A stretch of DNA of 64,000 nucleotides from JASLQO01 sp002327525 (GCA_030744435.1 JASLQO010000013.1:62001-126000); one strand, 5' to 3'. Positions 1-9,300 are shown, numbered from the stretch's first letter. Notes: a model not told the origin generated them from the letters alone. Made by a program: numbers and translations.

Positions 1-1299
1 GATCCCGCCCGCGTTGTCCGCAACGGGACCGTAGGCGTCCACCGCCATGGTCATGCCCACGGTTGCGAGCAAGCCGACAGCGGCGATGCCTACACCGTAG
101 AGGCCGGCCAGCGTCGTAGAGATCCAGATGATCCCGCAGATGGCAAGCAGCGGAATCACGACGGATTGCATGCCCACGGCGAGCCCCGTGATCATCACGG
201 TGGCGGGTCCGGTTTCGCCAGCCTCGGCGATGCGGACCACGGGGCGGGAAGAGGTGTAGTACTCGGTGACGAGGCCAATGATCACGCCCCCGACGGAGCC
301 AAAGACCACCGCCCACCAGATGTTGGAGCTGATACCGATCTGACCCACCGTGAAATAGCTGACAGCGATGAACAGTATCGGTGTGCCGACCATGCCGATA
401 CGCAACGCGAGCGCGGGGGAGGAGCTGGAGCGGGTGCGCACGATGCCGATGCCGATGATCGAACAGATCAGACCCACGGAGGCCAGTGCCAGCGGTAGGA
501 ACATGAGTGCAGCTTTGCCGTCGCCTTCACTCATGCCGGGCGCGAGCTGGCTCACGGCCACGGCACTCAGTGTGGAGGCGATGGCGATGGTGGCGATCAT
601 GGAACCGCAATAGGACTCGAAAATGTCGGAGCCCATACCGGCCACGTCGCCTACATTATCGCCGACGTTGTCGGCGATCACGCCCGGGTTGCGGGGATCG
701 TCCTCCGGGATGCCGGCTTCCAGCTTGCCGACGAGATCTGCGCCGACGTCTGCGCTCTTGGTGTAGATGCCGCCGCCGACACGAGAGAACAGCGCCACGA
801 CCGAGGCACCCATGCCGAAGCCGTGAATGTTGTGCGCGGTTTCAGGATCGCCACCGAAGATATAGTAGGTGATGCCGAGTCCCAGCAGGCCGAGTGAGGC
901 AACCGCCAGGCCCATGATCGAACCGCCGAAAAAAGCCACTGACAACGCTTGCGTCTGGCCCTGGGTGTGGGCGGCGTGCGTGGTGCGTACGTTTGCTTTG
1001 GTGGCGGTGTACATGCCAAACCAGCCGGCGCTGGCCGATGACAGCGCGCCGATCAGAAAAGCGACGGATGTCTCTCTGCCCAGCGAAAAGTACAGCAGCA
1101 GCAGCAGAACACCAGCGAACAGGGCGAGCATGGTGTACTCGCGGCGCATGAAGACCATGGCGCCCGCGTGAATCAGATCTGCGATCTTCTTGATGTCGTC
1201 CGCGCCTTCGTCGTAGCGCTTGACGATTCCGTAGATCAGAATCGCGGCGATGAGCCCGATCACGCCGAATATCGGCGGTAGCAGGTTGATGTCAGTCAT
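1..1299 (-). CDS. hppA: Membrane-bound ion-translocating pyrophosphatase, 3' end cut by window
   Basis: This integral membrane enzyme hydrolyses pyrophosphate and pumps H+ or Na+ across the inner membrane. The 433 visible residues start MTDINLLPPIFGVIGL and contain many transmembrane helices. Family signatures are present: DVGADLVGKLEAGIPEDDPR and the following NPGVIADNVGDNVGD pyrophosphate/Mg-binding stretch (about residues 175-210), and DAYGPVADNAGG near the window edge. The start is the ATG at 1299, with GAGGAA and AAGGGA purine runs just upstream. The gene runs off the left edge, so roughly the last third is missing. That third includes the GNTTAA-type position that separates K+-dependent from K+-independent enzymes, so the subtype and the coupling ion cannot be decided here. 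It is transcribed away from the rest of the window. Confidence 0.95.
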   Translation of the reverse strand, partial: MTDINLLPPIFGVIGLIAAILIYGIVKRYDEGADDIKKIADLIHAGAMVFMRREYTMLALFAGVLLLLLYFSLGRETSVAFLIGALSSASAGWFGMYTATKANVRTTHAAHTQGQTQALSVAFFGGSIMGLAVASLGLLGLGITYYIFGGDPETAHNIHGFGMGASVVALFSRVGGGIYTKSADVGADLVGKLEAGIPEDDPRNPGVIADNVGDNVGDVAGMGSDIFESYCGSMIATIAIASTLSAVAVSQLAPGMSEGDGKAALMFLPLALASVGLICSIIGIGIVRTRSSSSPALALRIGMVGTPILFIAVSYFTVGQIGISSNIWWAVVFGSVGGVIIGLVTEYYTSSRPVVRIAEAGETGPATVMITGLAVGMQSVVIPLLAICGIIWISTTLAGLYGVGIAAVGLLATVGMTMAVDAYGPVADNAGGI

Positions 1300-1530
1300 A
1301 TTGGATCCCTTGAATTCCTCACAGGTGCCAAACCGGTGCAGAGTATAAAACCCAAGAAAGCCCGTTGTTCATGATGAGAACACGCGGATATAAGCAGATA
1401 ACTGGTTGATTTTTTTCGGACCCCGCCCGCTGGCGGCGCACATCATACCGGTACGCAATCGCCGATTAAACAGCTAACTTAGGCGTTTTGGCGGAAATGA
1501 ACGAAGCGGGCGATCGCTTTGTGCCAATGG

Positions 1531-2565
1531 TCAGCCCTGCGCCAGCAATGTCCGCAGGTCGATTATGGCCGCGTTGGCACGTGAGATGTAGGATGCCATC
1601 ACCAGCGAGTGGTTGGCGAGAAAACCCAGACCATCGCCGTTCAGGATCATGGGGCTCCACACAGTGTTCTGAGTCGGTTCCAGTTCTCGGATGATCTGGC
1701 GTAGTGAAACGCGCGCATTCTTCTTGTCCAGCACGTCGCTGAAGTCCTTCTCCATGGCGCCAAGCAGGTGAATCAGTGCCCAGGTTTGTCCGCGGGCCTC
1801 GAAAAAGACATCGTCGATCTCAAGCCAGGGGGTTTTGAATTCCTGCTCGCTCGGGACCTCGGTGGCCTGCGTGGCAGCCGCGTCTCCGGCCAGGTCGATG
1901 TTGAGCTGGCGTTTGCCGACGCTGGCCGAGAGCCGTTGGGACAGGCTGCCGAGGCGGGTTTCCACGCCCTGCAGCCACTGTTGCAGGTTGTCGGCCCTGG
2001 CGTAGAACTGGGCACTGGGCTGCATGGGGTCAGCCAGACGGTCGAGGTAGGAGGACAGCAGATTGATTCCGTCCGTGTACTCACTTTCGGTGGCAGGGAA
2101 GGCCCAGCTCGAATTATCGAAAAAGAACTTACCTTCCGCCTCTGACAGATCCGGGTCTTCTATGGACTGACTCTGTGAGCGCGAGAAATCGATTCGGAAG
2201 GCGCGTGCCGTATCGCGCACCTGAGTCAGCGCGCCGAATTCCCAATTGGGGACGTTGTCCATCCAGATACCAGGCGGGAACAGGTCGTTGGAGAGATAAC
2301 CGCCGCGTTTCTCCAGCAGTGTGTTGGCGATGCGCTCCAGAGTGGCGGTGACCGTGTACCCGGTGACGACGGATCGATTGGCGCCAGCGGCCTGGCTGCG
2401 GGCGTGTTCGGCGACGTCAAAGGTGTCACTCTCGTCGTCCCACCACCAGGCGAGCACCGTGCATATCAGAAGGTAGGTGCCCATCAGCCCGCCGAGCCCG
2501 CGCGCGGTCCAGCCGGCGATGGTGCTTATCTCCTCCATGTCGTTTTCCCAGAACTTCCAGTTCAT
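1531..2565 (-). CDS. DUF2333 family membrane-anchored protein
   Basis: A 344-residue protein that I recognise as DUF2333, a family of unknown function common in gammaproteobacteria. It has a single N-terminal membrane segment (about residues 22-42, GGLMGTYLLICTVLAWWW) followed by a long soluble, probably periplasmic region. Conserved-looking parts are the GGYLSNDLFPPGIWMDN stretch (about residues 88-104) and a C-terminal part rich in helices ending in ANAAIIDLRTLLAQG. The start ATG at 2565 is the first in frame. The gene lies downstream of, and on the same strand as, the lipoprotein gene at 2700-3383, and the two are probably co-transcribed. Family assignment is fairly sure; no function is proposed. 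Confidence 0.8.
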   Translation of the reverse strand: MNWKFWENDMEEISTIAGWTARGLGGLMGTYLLICTVLAWWWDDESDTFDVAEHARSQAAGANRSVVTGYTVTATLERIANTLLEKRGGYLSNDLFPPGIWMDNVPNWEFGALTQVRDTARAFRIDFSRSQSQSIEDPDLSEAEGKFFFDNSSWAFPATESEYTDGINLLSSYLDRLADPMQPSAQFYARADNLQQWLQGVETRLGSLSQRLSASVGKRQLNIDLAGDAAATQATEVPSEQEFKTPWLEIDDVFFEARGQTWALIHLLGAMEKDFSDVLDKKNARVSLRQIIRELEPTQNTVWSPMILNGDGLGFLANHSLVMASYISRANAAIIDLRTLLAQG

Positions 2566-2699
2566 TGCGGTTCTATGAGTCGCCTTTCAGGGGTAGAACG
2601 CTACCCCGCCTCATGGGGACAGGGCAAGCGAGCGCCGGGCGGATGATGCTCCATTTGAATAGTCGCAGCGCCTCCGAAGTTAGTTTGCGCGTTTGCCAA

Positions 2700-3383
2700 T
2701 CAGTCGAAACACATCATCTCGACGGACGGCGGCGAGGCGATCTGGAAGGCGGCACGGATGCGGCCGTTGCCCTCGCCGCGGTTCAACTGCTGGTAGATCC
2801 AACGCCCTTCCGCATCGTTGCGTGCGCGTATTGTGGCACGACAGTTACCTTGCTTGGCAGCGGTGCCGTATTCGGTGAGTGATGCGCTCAGCGTAGAATC
2901 TCTTTCGGTCAGGCCCCGCTTGCTCAGGGACATGCGCGAACGATTGGCGTCGGTAAAAAGCTGAATCTGTGTGGCGGTGGGTTGGATGGCGGCGTGATCC
3001 GCATCCACGAGGCGGGCACGGGCCAGCATGGATCGTGCGCGCGCCAAGTGGCCACGCTCTGCCGCTTCGAGCGCCAGTTGCACATAGCGCTCCACCACCC
3101 GCTCGAGGCCGCGCAGGGCTTCCGCATTGTCGGGTTGATATGCCAACACCTCGTTGTACAGACTCACCGCGCTGCCGGCTTCTGGATAGGTGAGTTGGTC
3201 CTGATCGTAGGCGTCGGCTGCCTGATCGAGTAGCGAGATGAGCAGGGAGGTGTCGATGTAGCGCTCCACCGCGGGTTCGACGGAAGCCGGGAGCGGGGCT
3301 TGCTTTTCGGGAGCAGAGAGTTCGCAGCCCGGGATGCTGAGCGCAATCAGGAGCCAAATGAGCGGTTTTTGCCTAAAATCCAA
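2700..3383 (-). CDS. Putative outer-membrane lipoprotein with TPR-like helices
   Basis: A 227-residue protein with a lipoprotein signal peptide. Residues 1-20 (MDFRQKPLIWLLIALSIPGC) end in a lipobox-like cysteine at residue 20, so cleavage and lipidation there are expected. The body has a tetratricopeptide-like helical stretch (NEVLAYQPDNAEALRGLERV, about residues 77-96, then LALEAAERGHLARARSMLARARLVD). The C-terminus contains a lone pair of cysteines. The start is a TTG at 3383; no better ATG lies in frame. It precedes the DUF2333 gene on the same strand with a 134-base gap. The function is unknown; the localisation is inferred from the lipobox. Confidence 0.75.
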   Translation of the reverse strand: MDFRQKPLIWLLIALSIPGCELSAPEKQAPLPASVEPAVERYIDTSLLISLLDQAADAYDQDQLTYPEAGSAVSLYNEVLAYQPDNAEALRGLERVVERYVQLALEAAERGHLARARSMLARARLVDADHAAIQPTATQIQLFTDANRSRMSLSKRGLTERDSTLSASLTEYGTAAKQGNCRATIRARNDAEGRWIYQQLNRGEGNGRIRAAFQIASPPSVEMMCFD

Positions 3384-3542
3384 CGAGCATTCACGGTTGG
3401 TGGGACGGTGGCGGGCTATATTGCCCGTAAGAAGTCCGGCGGTTCAATACGAGGAACCCAACGAGCTTAATGGCGCGGTGCTGGTCGGAGCATTTGGGGC
3501 TGACTCACCGACACTCCAGGATCCAATCATGGGGACAAGACA

Positions 3543-5429
3543 CTGAAACGACATAGCAGACAATTCGCCTGCCTGATACTGCTGGCTTTCGGGCAGCCGG
3601 CCGTGCTGGCGGCAGATCTCGATCTCGGCGATGTGGTACTGGATGGCTGGCTCGATGAGAAACGCGAATTCCTGCCCGTTGACGAGGCGTTCGTGCTGTC
3701 GACGGAAACGGGGCCGGATGGCGCGCTGCAGGCTCGTTGGGACATGCCGGATGGGTACTACCTGTACCGGCATCGTTTCGGTTTCGAAGCCGAGCAAGGA
3801 TCCGGTGTCGTGCTTGGGTCGCCCGAGATTCCTCCCGGTAAGCGCAAGGTCGACGAGTACTTCGGCGAGGTAGAAGTCTACTATCACCAGGCCACGGCAC
3901 GAATTCCAGTAACCGCCGGCGATAGTGGCACGATTCAGGTGGGCATTTCCTATCAGGGCTGTGCCGATGCGGGCTTGTGCTATCCGCCCGAACTCAAATG
4001 GGTGAGTATGCCGGTGAGCGGAGCCGATAGAGGTACTTCGGCCGCCTCGGGTACAGCCGTACTTCCCGTGGGTGTGAGCGAAGAACAACAGCTCGCTTCA
4101 CTCCTCTCCGGGGGCAGTCTGCTGACCGCCCTGGCGCTTTTTTTCGCTGCTGGCGTGGCGCTCACCTTCACGCCCTGTGTGCTGCCCATGGTACCCATTC
4201 TCTCCAGCATCATCGTGGGAGAATGGGCGCAGCTGACGCGCGGCCGCGCGTTCGGGCTGTCACTGGCGTACGTGCTTGGCATGGCGCTCACTTTTGCATT
4301 TGTTGGCACGCTGATGGGTTTGTTCGGCGCCAGCCTCAATCTGCAGGCGGCACTCCAGTCGCCTGCCGTTCTGGTGACCTTCGCGATCGTCTTCGTCGCC
4401 CTGTCGTTGTCGATGTTCGGATTCTACGAACTCCAGTTACCGGCAAAGTGGCAGAACGCCATCAATGCCATTGGCGATCAGCACAAGGGCGGCAAGTATG
4501 TGGGCGTGTTCATCATGGGCGCGCTGTCGAGCCTGGTGGTTTCCCCCTGCGTATCGGCACCTCTGGCAGGCGCCCTGGTTTACATCAGCACCACTGAGGA
4601 CGCGGTGCTTGGGGGGCTCGCTCTGCTGGCCCTGGGCCTGGGGATGGGCCTGCCGCTGCTTGCCATCGGCGCGACCGGTGGTCAATTGCTGCCAAAGGCC
4701 GGTGCGTGGATGGAGTCGGTGAAGGCCGTGTTTGGCGTGGGATTGCTGGCCGTCGCGATCTGGCTGCTGGAGAGGGTGATACCGCCCGCATCAACGCTCC
4801 TGCTCTGGTCGGCGCTGTTGATTGGCAGCGGCGTGTACCTCGGCGCGCTCGAGTTCAACGAGCGGCGAGGTTGGGCGCAACTCTGGAAAGCATCGGGTGT
4901 GTTCAGCCTGATCTACGGAGTGCTGCTATTCATCGGTGCTGCGAGCGGTGCGGAGGATCCGTTGAGGCCGCTGCATAATCTGGTACAGGGATCCGGCGTG
5001 ACGCAGGGTGCACCCGTGCAAACCGAAGTGGTGTGGCATCCGGTGAAGACTCTCAATGAGTTGAATGGAGAGGTGCGCCGGGCACGGGCCGATGGCCGAC
5101 CTGCCCTGCTCGACCTCTATGCCGACTGGTGCGTGTCCTGCAAGGTCATGGAACGCAGGGTATTTCCGGATCCGGCCGTCGCCAAGGGTCTCAGGGCTTT
5201 TCATCTGCTGCGCGCGGACGTCACCCGCAATGACGACGAAGACAAGGCGTTGCTGGAGGCCTATGGGCTATTCGGCCCCCCGAGCCTGGTTTTTTTTGGG
5301 AACGATGGTGACGAGATCGCCGAATTTAGGATCCAGGGAGAAGTCGATGCGGATACCCTTTCGACCCATCTAGAGGCTGTGCTGAATCAGGTCTATGATG
5401 GAAACTCCAGGCAAATTGCCGCTAACTGA
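3543..5429 (+). CDS. dsbD: Thiol:disulfide interchange protein DsbD
   Basis: DsbD carries electrons from cytoplasmic thioredoxin across the inner membrane to periplasmic DsbC and DsbG. All three domains are visible in about 628 residues. The periplasmic alpha domain has the redox pair in GCADAGLCYPP (Cys140/146). The eight-helix membrane beta domain has FTPCVLPMVP (Cys212) and VSPCVSAPLAG (Cys336). The C-terminal thioredoxin-like gamma domain has the active site YADWCVSCK (Cys530/533). The start is odd. The signal peptide (KRHSRQFACLILLAFGQPAVLA) lies in frame only from a CTG at 3543, the frame is closed by TGA at 3501, and no ATG, GTG or TTG lies before the signal peptide. A GTG at 3603 would remove it. 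Either CTG is used or a frameshift separates an upstream ATG (3529) from the gene. Confidence 0.95.
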   Translation: MKRHSRQFACLILLAFGQPAVLAADLDLGDVVLDGWLDEKREFLPVDEAFVLSTETGPDGALQARWDMPDGYYLYRHRFGFEAEQGSGVVLGSPEIPPGKRKVDEYFGEVEVYYHQATARIPVTAGDSGTIQVGISYQGCADAGLCYPPELKWVSMPVSGADRGTSAASGTAVLPVGVSEEQQLASLLSGGSLLTALALFFAAGVALTFTPCVLPMVPILSSIIVGEWAQLTRGRAFGLSLAYVLGMALTFAFVGTLMGLFGASLNLQAALQSPAVLVTFAIVFVALSLSMFGFYELQLPAKWQNAINAIGDQHKGGKYVGVFIMGALSSLVVSPCVSAPLAGALVYISTTEDAVLGGLALLALGLGMGLPLLAIGATGGQLLPKAGAWMESVKAVFGVGLLAVAIWLLERVIPPASTLLLWSALLIGSGVYLGALEFNERRGWAQLWKASGVFSLIYGVLLFIGAASGAEDPLRPLHNLVQGSGVTQGAPVQTEVVWHPVKTLNELNGEVRRARADGRPALLDLYADWCVSCKVMERRVFPDPAVAKGLRAFHLLRADVTRNDDEDKALLEAYGLFGPPSLVFFGNDGDEIAEFRIQGEVDADTLSTHLEAVLNQVYDGNSRQIAAN

Positions 5430-5528
5430 CCCGTAACTTCGCTTAAAATGCACCTATATGGGCTGGTATCGCCGTAGGCGTTCTGCGACAATCACGGCCT
5501 TGCCACGCAAAGTCGCACGGAGACGGCC

Positions 5529-5969
5529 ATGGCCCGCATACTGGTCCTGCACGGTCCCAACCTCAACCTGCTCGGAACGCGGGAGCCTGAAATATACGGC
5601 ACGGATACGCTGGAGGAGATCAATACGCGTATCGCCCAGCACGCGAGCACGCTTGCTCATGAGGTGAGCTTCCTTCAGAGCAACGCGGAACACGAATTGA
5701 TCGAAGCGGTGCATCAGGCCAAGCGCGACGATGTACGCTTCATCATCATCAACCCGGGTGCCTTCACGCACACCAGCATCGCGCTGCGGGATGCTTTCTT
5801 GAGTGTTGCCATTCCTTTCATCGAAGTCCATCTGTCCAACGTCCATGCGCGTGAGGCGTTCCGCCAGACCTCCTATCTCAGCGATATCGCGGTGGCGGTA
5901 ATCACGGGGCTTGGGGCGGATGGTTACGAATACGCTGCCAGCGCGGCGGCAGCCCGCATCGACGATTAG
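5529..5969 (+). CDS. aroQ: 3-dehydroquinate dehydratase, type II
   Basis: A 146-residue type II dehydroquinase, which catalyses the third step of the shikimate pathway (3-dehydroquinate to 3-dehydroshikimate). Its motifs are clear: ILVLHGPNLNLLGTREPEIYG at the N-terminus with the catalytic Tyr and flexible-lid Arg, then NPGAFTHTSIALRDA and the H-L-S-N-V-H-A-R-E substrate-binding block (about residues 98-106). Length and start (ATG 5529, preceded by GGAGACGGCC) match the family. It lies 23 bases before accB, the classical aroQ-accB order, so the two are probably co-transcribed. Confidence 0.97.
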   Translation: MARILVLHGPNLNLLGTREPEIYGTDTLEEINTRIAQHASTLAHEVSFLQSNAEHELIEAVHQAKRDDVRFIIINPGAFTHTSIALRDAFLSVAIPFIEVHLSNVHAREAFRQTSYLSDIAVAVITGLGADGYEYAASAAAARIDD

Positions 5970-5992
5970 TTACAGTTTCCTGGGAGAACGAA

Positions 5993-6412
5993 GTGGATCT
6001 ACGCAAGATCAAGAAACTCATCGAACTGGTGGAAGAGTCCGGTATCAGCGAACTGGAGGTAAAAACCGCAGACGAGGGTGTACGAATTGTGCGCCCGACC
6101 AGCAGGCCGGTGGTGGCGGCGCCGATAGCGGCAGATCCCTTGTCGGTACCAGTGACGCCCATGGCTGAGGAGCGTGCCGGCGCGATGATCACGGCGCCTA
6201 TGGCCGGGACTTTCTACGTGGCGCCGGAACCGGATGCGACACCTTTCGCGCCGGTGGGCGCCCGGGTGGAGGCCGGTTCGATTGTCTGCATCATCGAGAG
6301 TATGAAGATGATGAATGAAATCACCGCCGAAGGAGACGGAACCATCGCCGAAGTACTGGTGGAGAACGGGCAACCCATCGCTACCGGTCAGGCGTTGTTT
6401 CGGATCTCCTAG
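5993..6412 (+). CDS. accB: Biotin carboxyl carrier protein of acetyl-CoA carboxylase
   Basis: A 139-residue BCCP subunit that carries carboxybiotin between biotin carboxylase (AccC) and carboxyltransferase (AccAD) in the first step of fatty-acid synthesis. The N-terminal helix MDLRKIKKLIELVEESGISE is followed by a Pro/Ala-rich linker (about residues 34-60) and the C-terminal biotinyl domain. The biotin-attachment motif is IESMKMMNEI, with Lys105 the modified residue. The start is GTG at 5993 behind GGGAGAACG. The odd point is the neighbour. accB is normally followed directly by accC, but here prmA begins 22 bases after the accB stop and no accC fragment remains. Confidence 0.97.
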   Translation: MDLRKIKKLIELVEESGISELEVKTADEGVRIVRPTSRPVVAAPIAADPLSVPVTPMAEERAGAMITAPMAGTFYVAPEPDATPFAPVGARVEAGSIVCIIESMKMMNEITAEGDGTIAEVLVENGQPIATGQALFRIS

Positions 6413-6434
6413 CGCCGTCAGACGAGGATTCGAG

Positions 6435-7325
6435 TTGCCCTGGCTATCGGTGGCGTTCGATGTCGTGCAAGCTCGCGTCGATGAGGTGTCGGATGTTTTG
6501 CTCGAAGCAGGCGCGGTTTCCGTGGACATCCTGCCGGCCAGCGCCAGAGAGCCCGATGTGGTGGAACCCGAGCCCGGGGAGACACCGACCTGGACGCGCA
6601 ACCGACTGCGCGCCCTGTTCGACATCGATATCGATATCACAACGCTGAAACAGGCAGTCGGTGACCTGGCCGCGCGGGACAATCCGCTGCAGGTGGATTT
6701 TGTCGAGGATGCAGACTGGCAGAATGCCTGGCGTGACGAGGTACGTGAGTACCTGGCGGGACCGGAACTACTGATCGCGCCCCATCACTTCGAGGTGGAT
6801 GACGGCTTCGAAGGCAGGGTGCTTAGGATGGATCCCGGCCTCGCCTTTGGCTCCGGGGGCCATCCCACTACCCGGCTTTGCCTCGACTGGATTGCCAAGC
6901 ACGTAGTCGCCGGACGTTCGCTGCTCGACTATGGGTGCGGATCCGGCATTCTCGCGGTTGCCGCCAAAGCGCTGGGTGCTGCTCCGGTACTGGCGGTGGA
7001 CCACGACCCCCAGGCACTGATCGCAACAGCCGAGAACGCTCAATACAATGGCGTGCATCTAGATGCAATCGAACCACCGGAGAGTTTCCGTCTGCAACAG
7101 CGGGTCGACATCCTCCTGGCTAATATCCTGGCCAATCCACTGATGGAAATGGCGGACACCTTGCAACGCTACACCGCACCGGGAGGACATGTGGTGTTGT
7201 CCGGTCTGTTGGAGGATCAGGTGGAGGTGGTAGCGCGTCGCTACCCCCGGGTTCAATTCGGCATACCGGTGATGCGAGAAGGATGGGTGCGTCTCGACGG
7301 TGTGCTGCGTGGCGAGCATGACTGA
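6435..7325 (+). CDS. prmA: Ribosomal protein L11 methyltransferase
   Basis: PrmA trimethylates several residues of ribosomal protein L11 using S-adenosylmethionine. The 296 residues begin MPWLSVAFDV, the usual start for the family, from a TTG at 6435 behind GACGAGG. The N-terminal L11-recognition domain (WTRNRLRALFD) is followed by a Rossmann methyltransferase domain. That domain has GLAFGSGGHPTTRLCLDWI (about residues 135-153), the SAM motif LLDYGCGSGILAVAAKALGA and the NPPY-like LLANILANPL. It sits in the place where accC would normally come between accB and prmA. Its stop overlaps the start of the next gene. Confidence 0.95.
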   Translation: MPWLSVAFDVVQARVDEVSDVLLEAGAVSVDILPASAREPDVVEPEPGETPTWTRNRLRALFDIDIDITTLKQAVGDLAARDNPLQVDFVEDADWQNAWRDEVREYLAGPELLIAPHHFEVDDGFEGRVLRMDPGLAFGSGGHPTTRLCLDWIAKHVVAGRSLLDYGCGSGILAVAAKALGAAPVLAVDHDPQALIATAENAQYNGVHLDAIEPPESFRLQQRVDILLANILANPLMEMADTLQRYTAPGGHVVLSGLLEDQVEVVARRYPRVQFGIPVMREGWVRLDGVLRGEHD

Positions 7326-8313
7326 CGATCTGGAGGCGCTGGTTACGCAGTGTCCGCATTGTGACACCCGCTTTCGCGTCACCGAAGCCCAGCTTGCCAC
7401 TGCGGATGGGCGGGTGCGCTGCGGTGCCTGCCTGAGCGTGTTTCAGGGGACCGACTACCTGGTGATCGAGGATGCGGGCTGGGAAGAAGATGCGGTAGAT
7501 GCACTTGATGAGATCCTGGATGAATTGAGCGCGTCTGCTGAACAGGAGATACCGGCCGGTGAGACGGATCAGCCACATGAGCAGGATCGGCAATCGCTGG
7601 CGAACGAGGACGAGCGGGACGCGTCCTCGGAACACGCCGATGTCGACTGGTGGCGCCCGAGAGGGCACGAACAGGCGCACGAACAGCAAGACGGCCAACA
7701 ATCGCATCCCGGGATCGGTGCCGGGGATGATGATGAGGTGGTGCTCGATCTCAATGAGAGCAGTACCCCGGAGCGAGCGGCCGCGGATGCGAATGCGACA
7801 TCCGGCAATGCGGACGAAATGCCGATGCAGCCGGTGCGAGCGGCGACGCGGAGATATTGGACCGCGGTTGTGCTGGCCGTCGGCGCGGTTACTTTGCTGT
7901 TGCAGGTGGGGTGGTACCAGAAAGATCGCTGGGTGCACGATGCGGACGTGCGGTCATATCTCGAAGCTGCGTGCGATTGGCTGGGATGCTCGCTGCCGGT
8001 GTATCGGAACTCAGAAGAGATCGAGGCCCGCGAGCTGGTCGTACGCGCACACCCCGAGATCTCGCAAGCCCTCATGGTCGATGCGCTGGTGGTCAACCGT
8101 GCCAGCTTCGCGCAGCCATACCCGGTGATCGATCTCACATTCACGGATGTCAATGGCAGGTCTGTGGCGCGGCGCGGATTCAATCCCGCTGAATACCTGG
8201 CTGGTGAGTTGACGCAGGCGACGATCTTTCAACCCGGTACACCCATCCACATTTCATTCGAAATCGAAGACCCTGGTGAGGATGCGGTGAACTACCGGAT
8301 GACGTTCCGCTGA
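7318..8313 (+). CDS. Zinc-ribbon and DUF3426 membrane protein
   Basis: A 331-residue protein with an N-terminal MJ0042-type zinc ribbon (CPHCDTRFRVTEAQL..RCGACLSVFQG, residues about 13-45; two CxxC pairs). An acidic low-complexity linker follows, then one transmembrane helix near residue 183 (TAVVLAVGAVTLLLQVGWY) and a C-terminal DUF3426 domain that should face the periplasm. The ATG at 7318 overlaps the prmA stop (ATGACTGA), so translation is probably coupled; a GTG at 7300 is a possible alternative. The prmA to DUF3426 to dusB order is conserved in gammaproteobacteria. The function is not established. Confidence 0.85.
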   Translation: MTDDLEALVTQCPHCDTRFRVTEAQLATADGRVRCGACLSVFQGTDYLVIEDAGWEEDAVDALDEILDELSASAEQEIPAGETDQPHEQDRQSLANEDERDASSEHADVDWWRPRGHEQAHEQQDGQQSHPGIGAGDDDEVVLDLNESSTPERAAADANATSGNADEMPMQPVRAATRRYWTAVVLAVGAVTLLLQVGWYQKDRWVHDADVRSYLEAACDWLGCSLPVYRNSEEIEARELVVRAHPEISQALMVDALVVNRASFAQPYPVIDLTFTDVNGRSVARRGFNPAEYLAGELTQATIFQPGTPIHISFEIEDPGEDAVNYRMTFR

Positions 8314-8325
8314 CGCACGAGTATC

Positions 8326-9300
8326 ATGCGCGCCTTTCCGAACCTTGAGCAGTGCTCGACCTTGCTCCGCATCGGTCCACACCTACTGGCAAATCCCGTC
8401 CTGCTGGCCCCAATGGCTGGTCTCACGGACGCGGCCTTCAGAAAGATCGCACTCGATTTCGGAGCTGGCTACGCCGTGTGCGAGATGGTGAACGGCAAAT
8501 CCGATCTATGGCTCACTGACAAGTCCAGACTGCGCCGCCAACGAGCCGAGGGCGAACGCGTGAACGCCAGGCAGATCGCGGGTGGCGATCCGTCGATCAT
8601 GGCAGAGGTGGCCCGACGCCTCGAGTCGGACGGAGCGGATGTGATAGACATCAACTTCGGCTGTCCTGTGAAGAAAGTCTGTCGAAAGGCTGCGGGTTCA
8701 GCACTGATGCGACAGCCGGAACTCATCGGTCGTATCGTCGATGCGGTCGTGAATGGCGTGTCGGTTCCGGTGACGGTAAAGATGCGCACCGGCTGGGCAC
8801 CGGATGAGCGTAACGCAGTGGAAGTTGCCCTGATCGCGGAGCAGGCGGGCGCCCGGGCCCTGGTGGTTCACGGCCGCACCAGAGCCTGCCGGTTCACGGG
8901 TGATGCCGAGTACGCAACCGTGGCGGAAGTGAAGCGGCAATTGCAGATACCCGTGATCGCCAATGGCGACATCGACACCAGGGCAAAGGCGCGCTGGGTG
9001 ATGGACACCACCGGCGTGGATGGTGTCATGATCGGGCGGGCGGCGCTCGGAGCGCCGTGGCTGCCTGGATGTGTTGCAGGGCGGCCGGAGCCGAATCTCA
9101 GGACCAAGTGGGGGACGGTATTCAACCACCTCGAGAGTATCTACACCCTGTACGGGATAGATCAGGGTGTGAAGATCGCCCGCAAGCATGTGAGAGCCTA
9201 TCTGGTGAATCTCGGCTTCACGGGCGCAGAGGCGCGCTTGTTCAACCAGTTGACGAGAATCAAGGAACAGCAGGCCTATCTCGGCCATCTGGCTGCGTGA
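8326..9300 (+). CDS. dusB: tRNA-dihydrouridine synthase B
   Basis: DusB is an FMN-dependent enzyme that reduces uridine to dihydrouridine in the tRNA D-loop. In 324 residues the TIM-barrel signatures are clear: LLAPMAGLTDAAFR, the catalytic-cysteine motif NFGCPVKKV (Cys113), VKMRTGW, HGRTRA, IANGDI and MIGRAALGAPW. The start ATG at 8326 lies 12 bases after the DUF3426 gene; the homologous core begins at about residue 14, so an internal start is conceivable. In many gammaproteobacteria dusB is followed by fis. Here purH begins 38 bases after the dusB stop and no fis is present. Confidence 0.95.
   Translation: MRAFPNLEQCSTLLRIGPHLLANPVLLAPMAGLTDAAFRKIALDFGAGYAVCEMVNGKSDLWLTDKSRLRRQRAEGERVNARQIAGGDPSIMAEVARRLESDGADVIDINFGCPVKKVCRKAAGSALMRQPELIGRIVDAVVNGVSVPVTVKMRTGWAPDERNAVEVALIAEQAGARALVVHGRTRACRFTGDAEYATVAEVKRQLQIPVIANGDIDTRAKARWVMDTTGVDGVMIGRAALGAPWLPGCVAGRPEPNLRTKWGTVFNHLESIYTLYGIDQGVKIARKHVRAYLVNLGFTGAEARLFNQLTRIKEQQAYLGHLAA

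Noticed and set aside
1466..1694. Short ORFs near the end of the DUF2333 gene
   Set aside because: They overlap the real gene in other frames or have no support.
3334..3546. Plus-strand 70-residue ORF before dsbD
   Set aside because: It overlaps the lipoprotein start region antisense and has no recognisable features.
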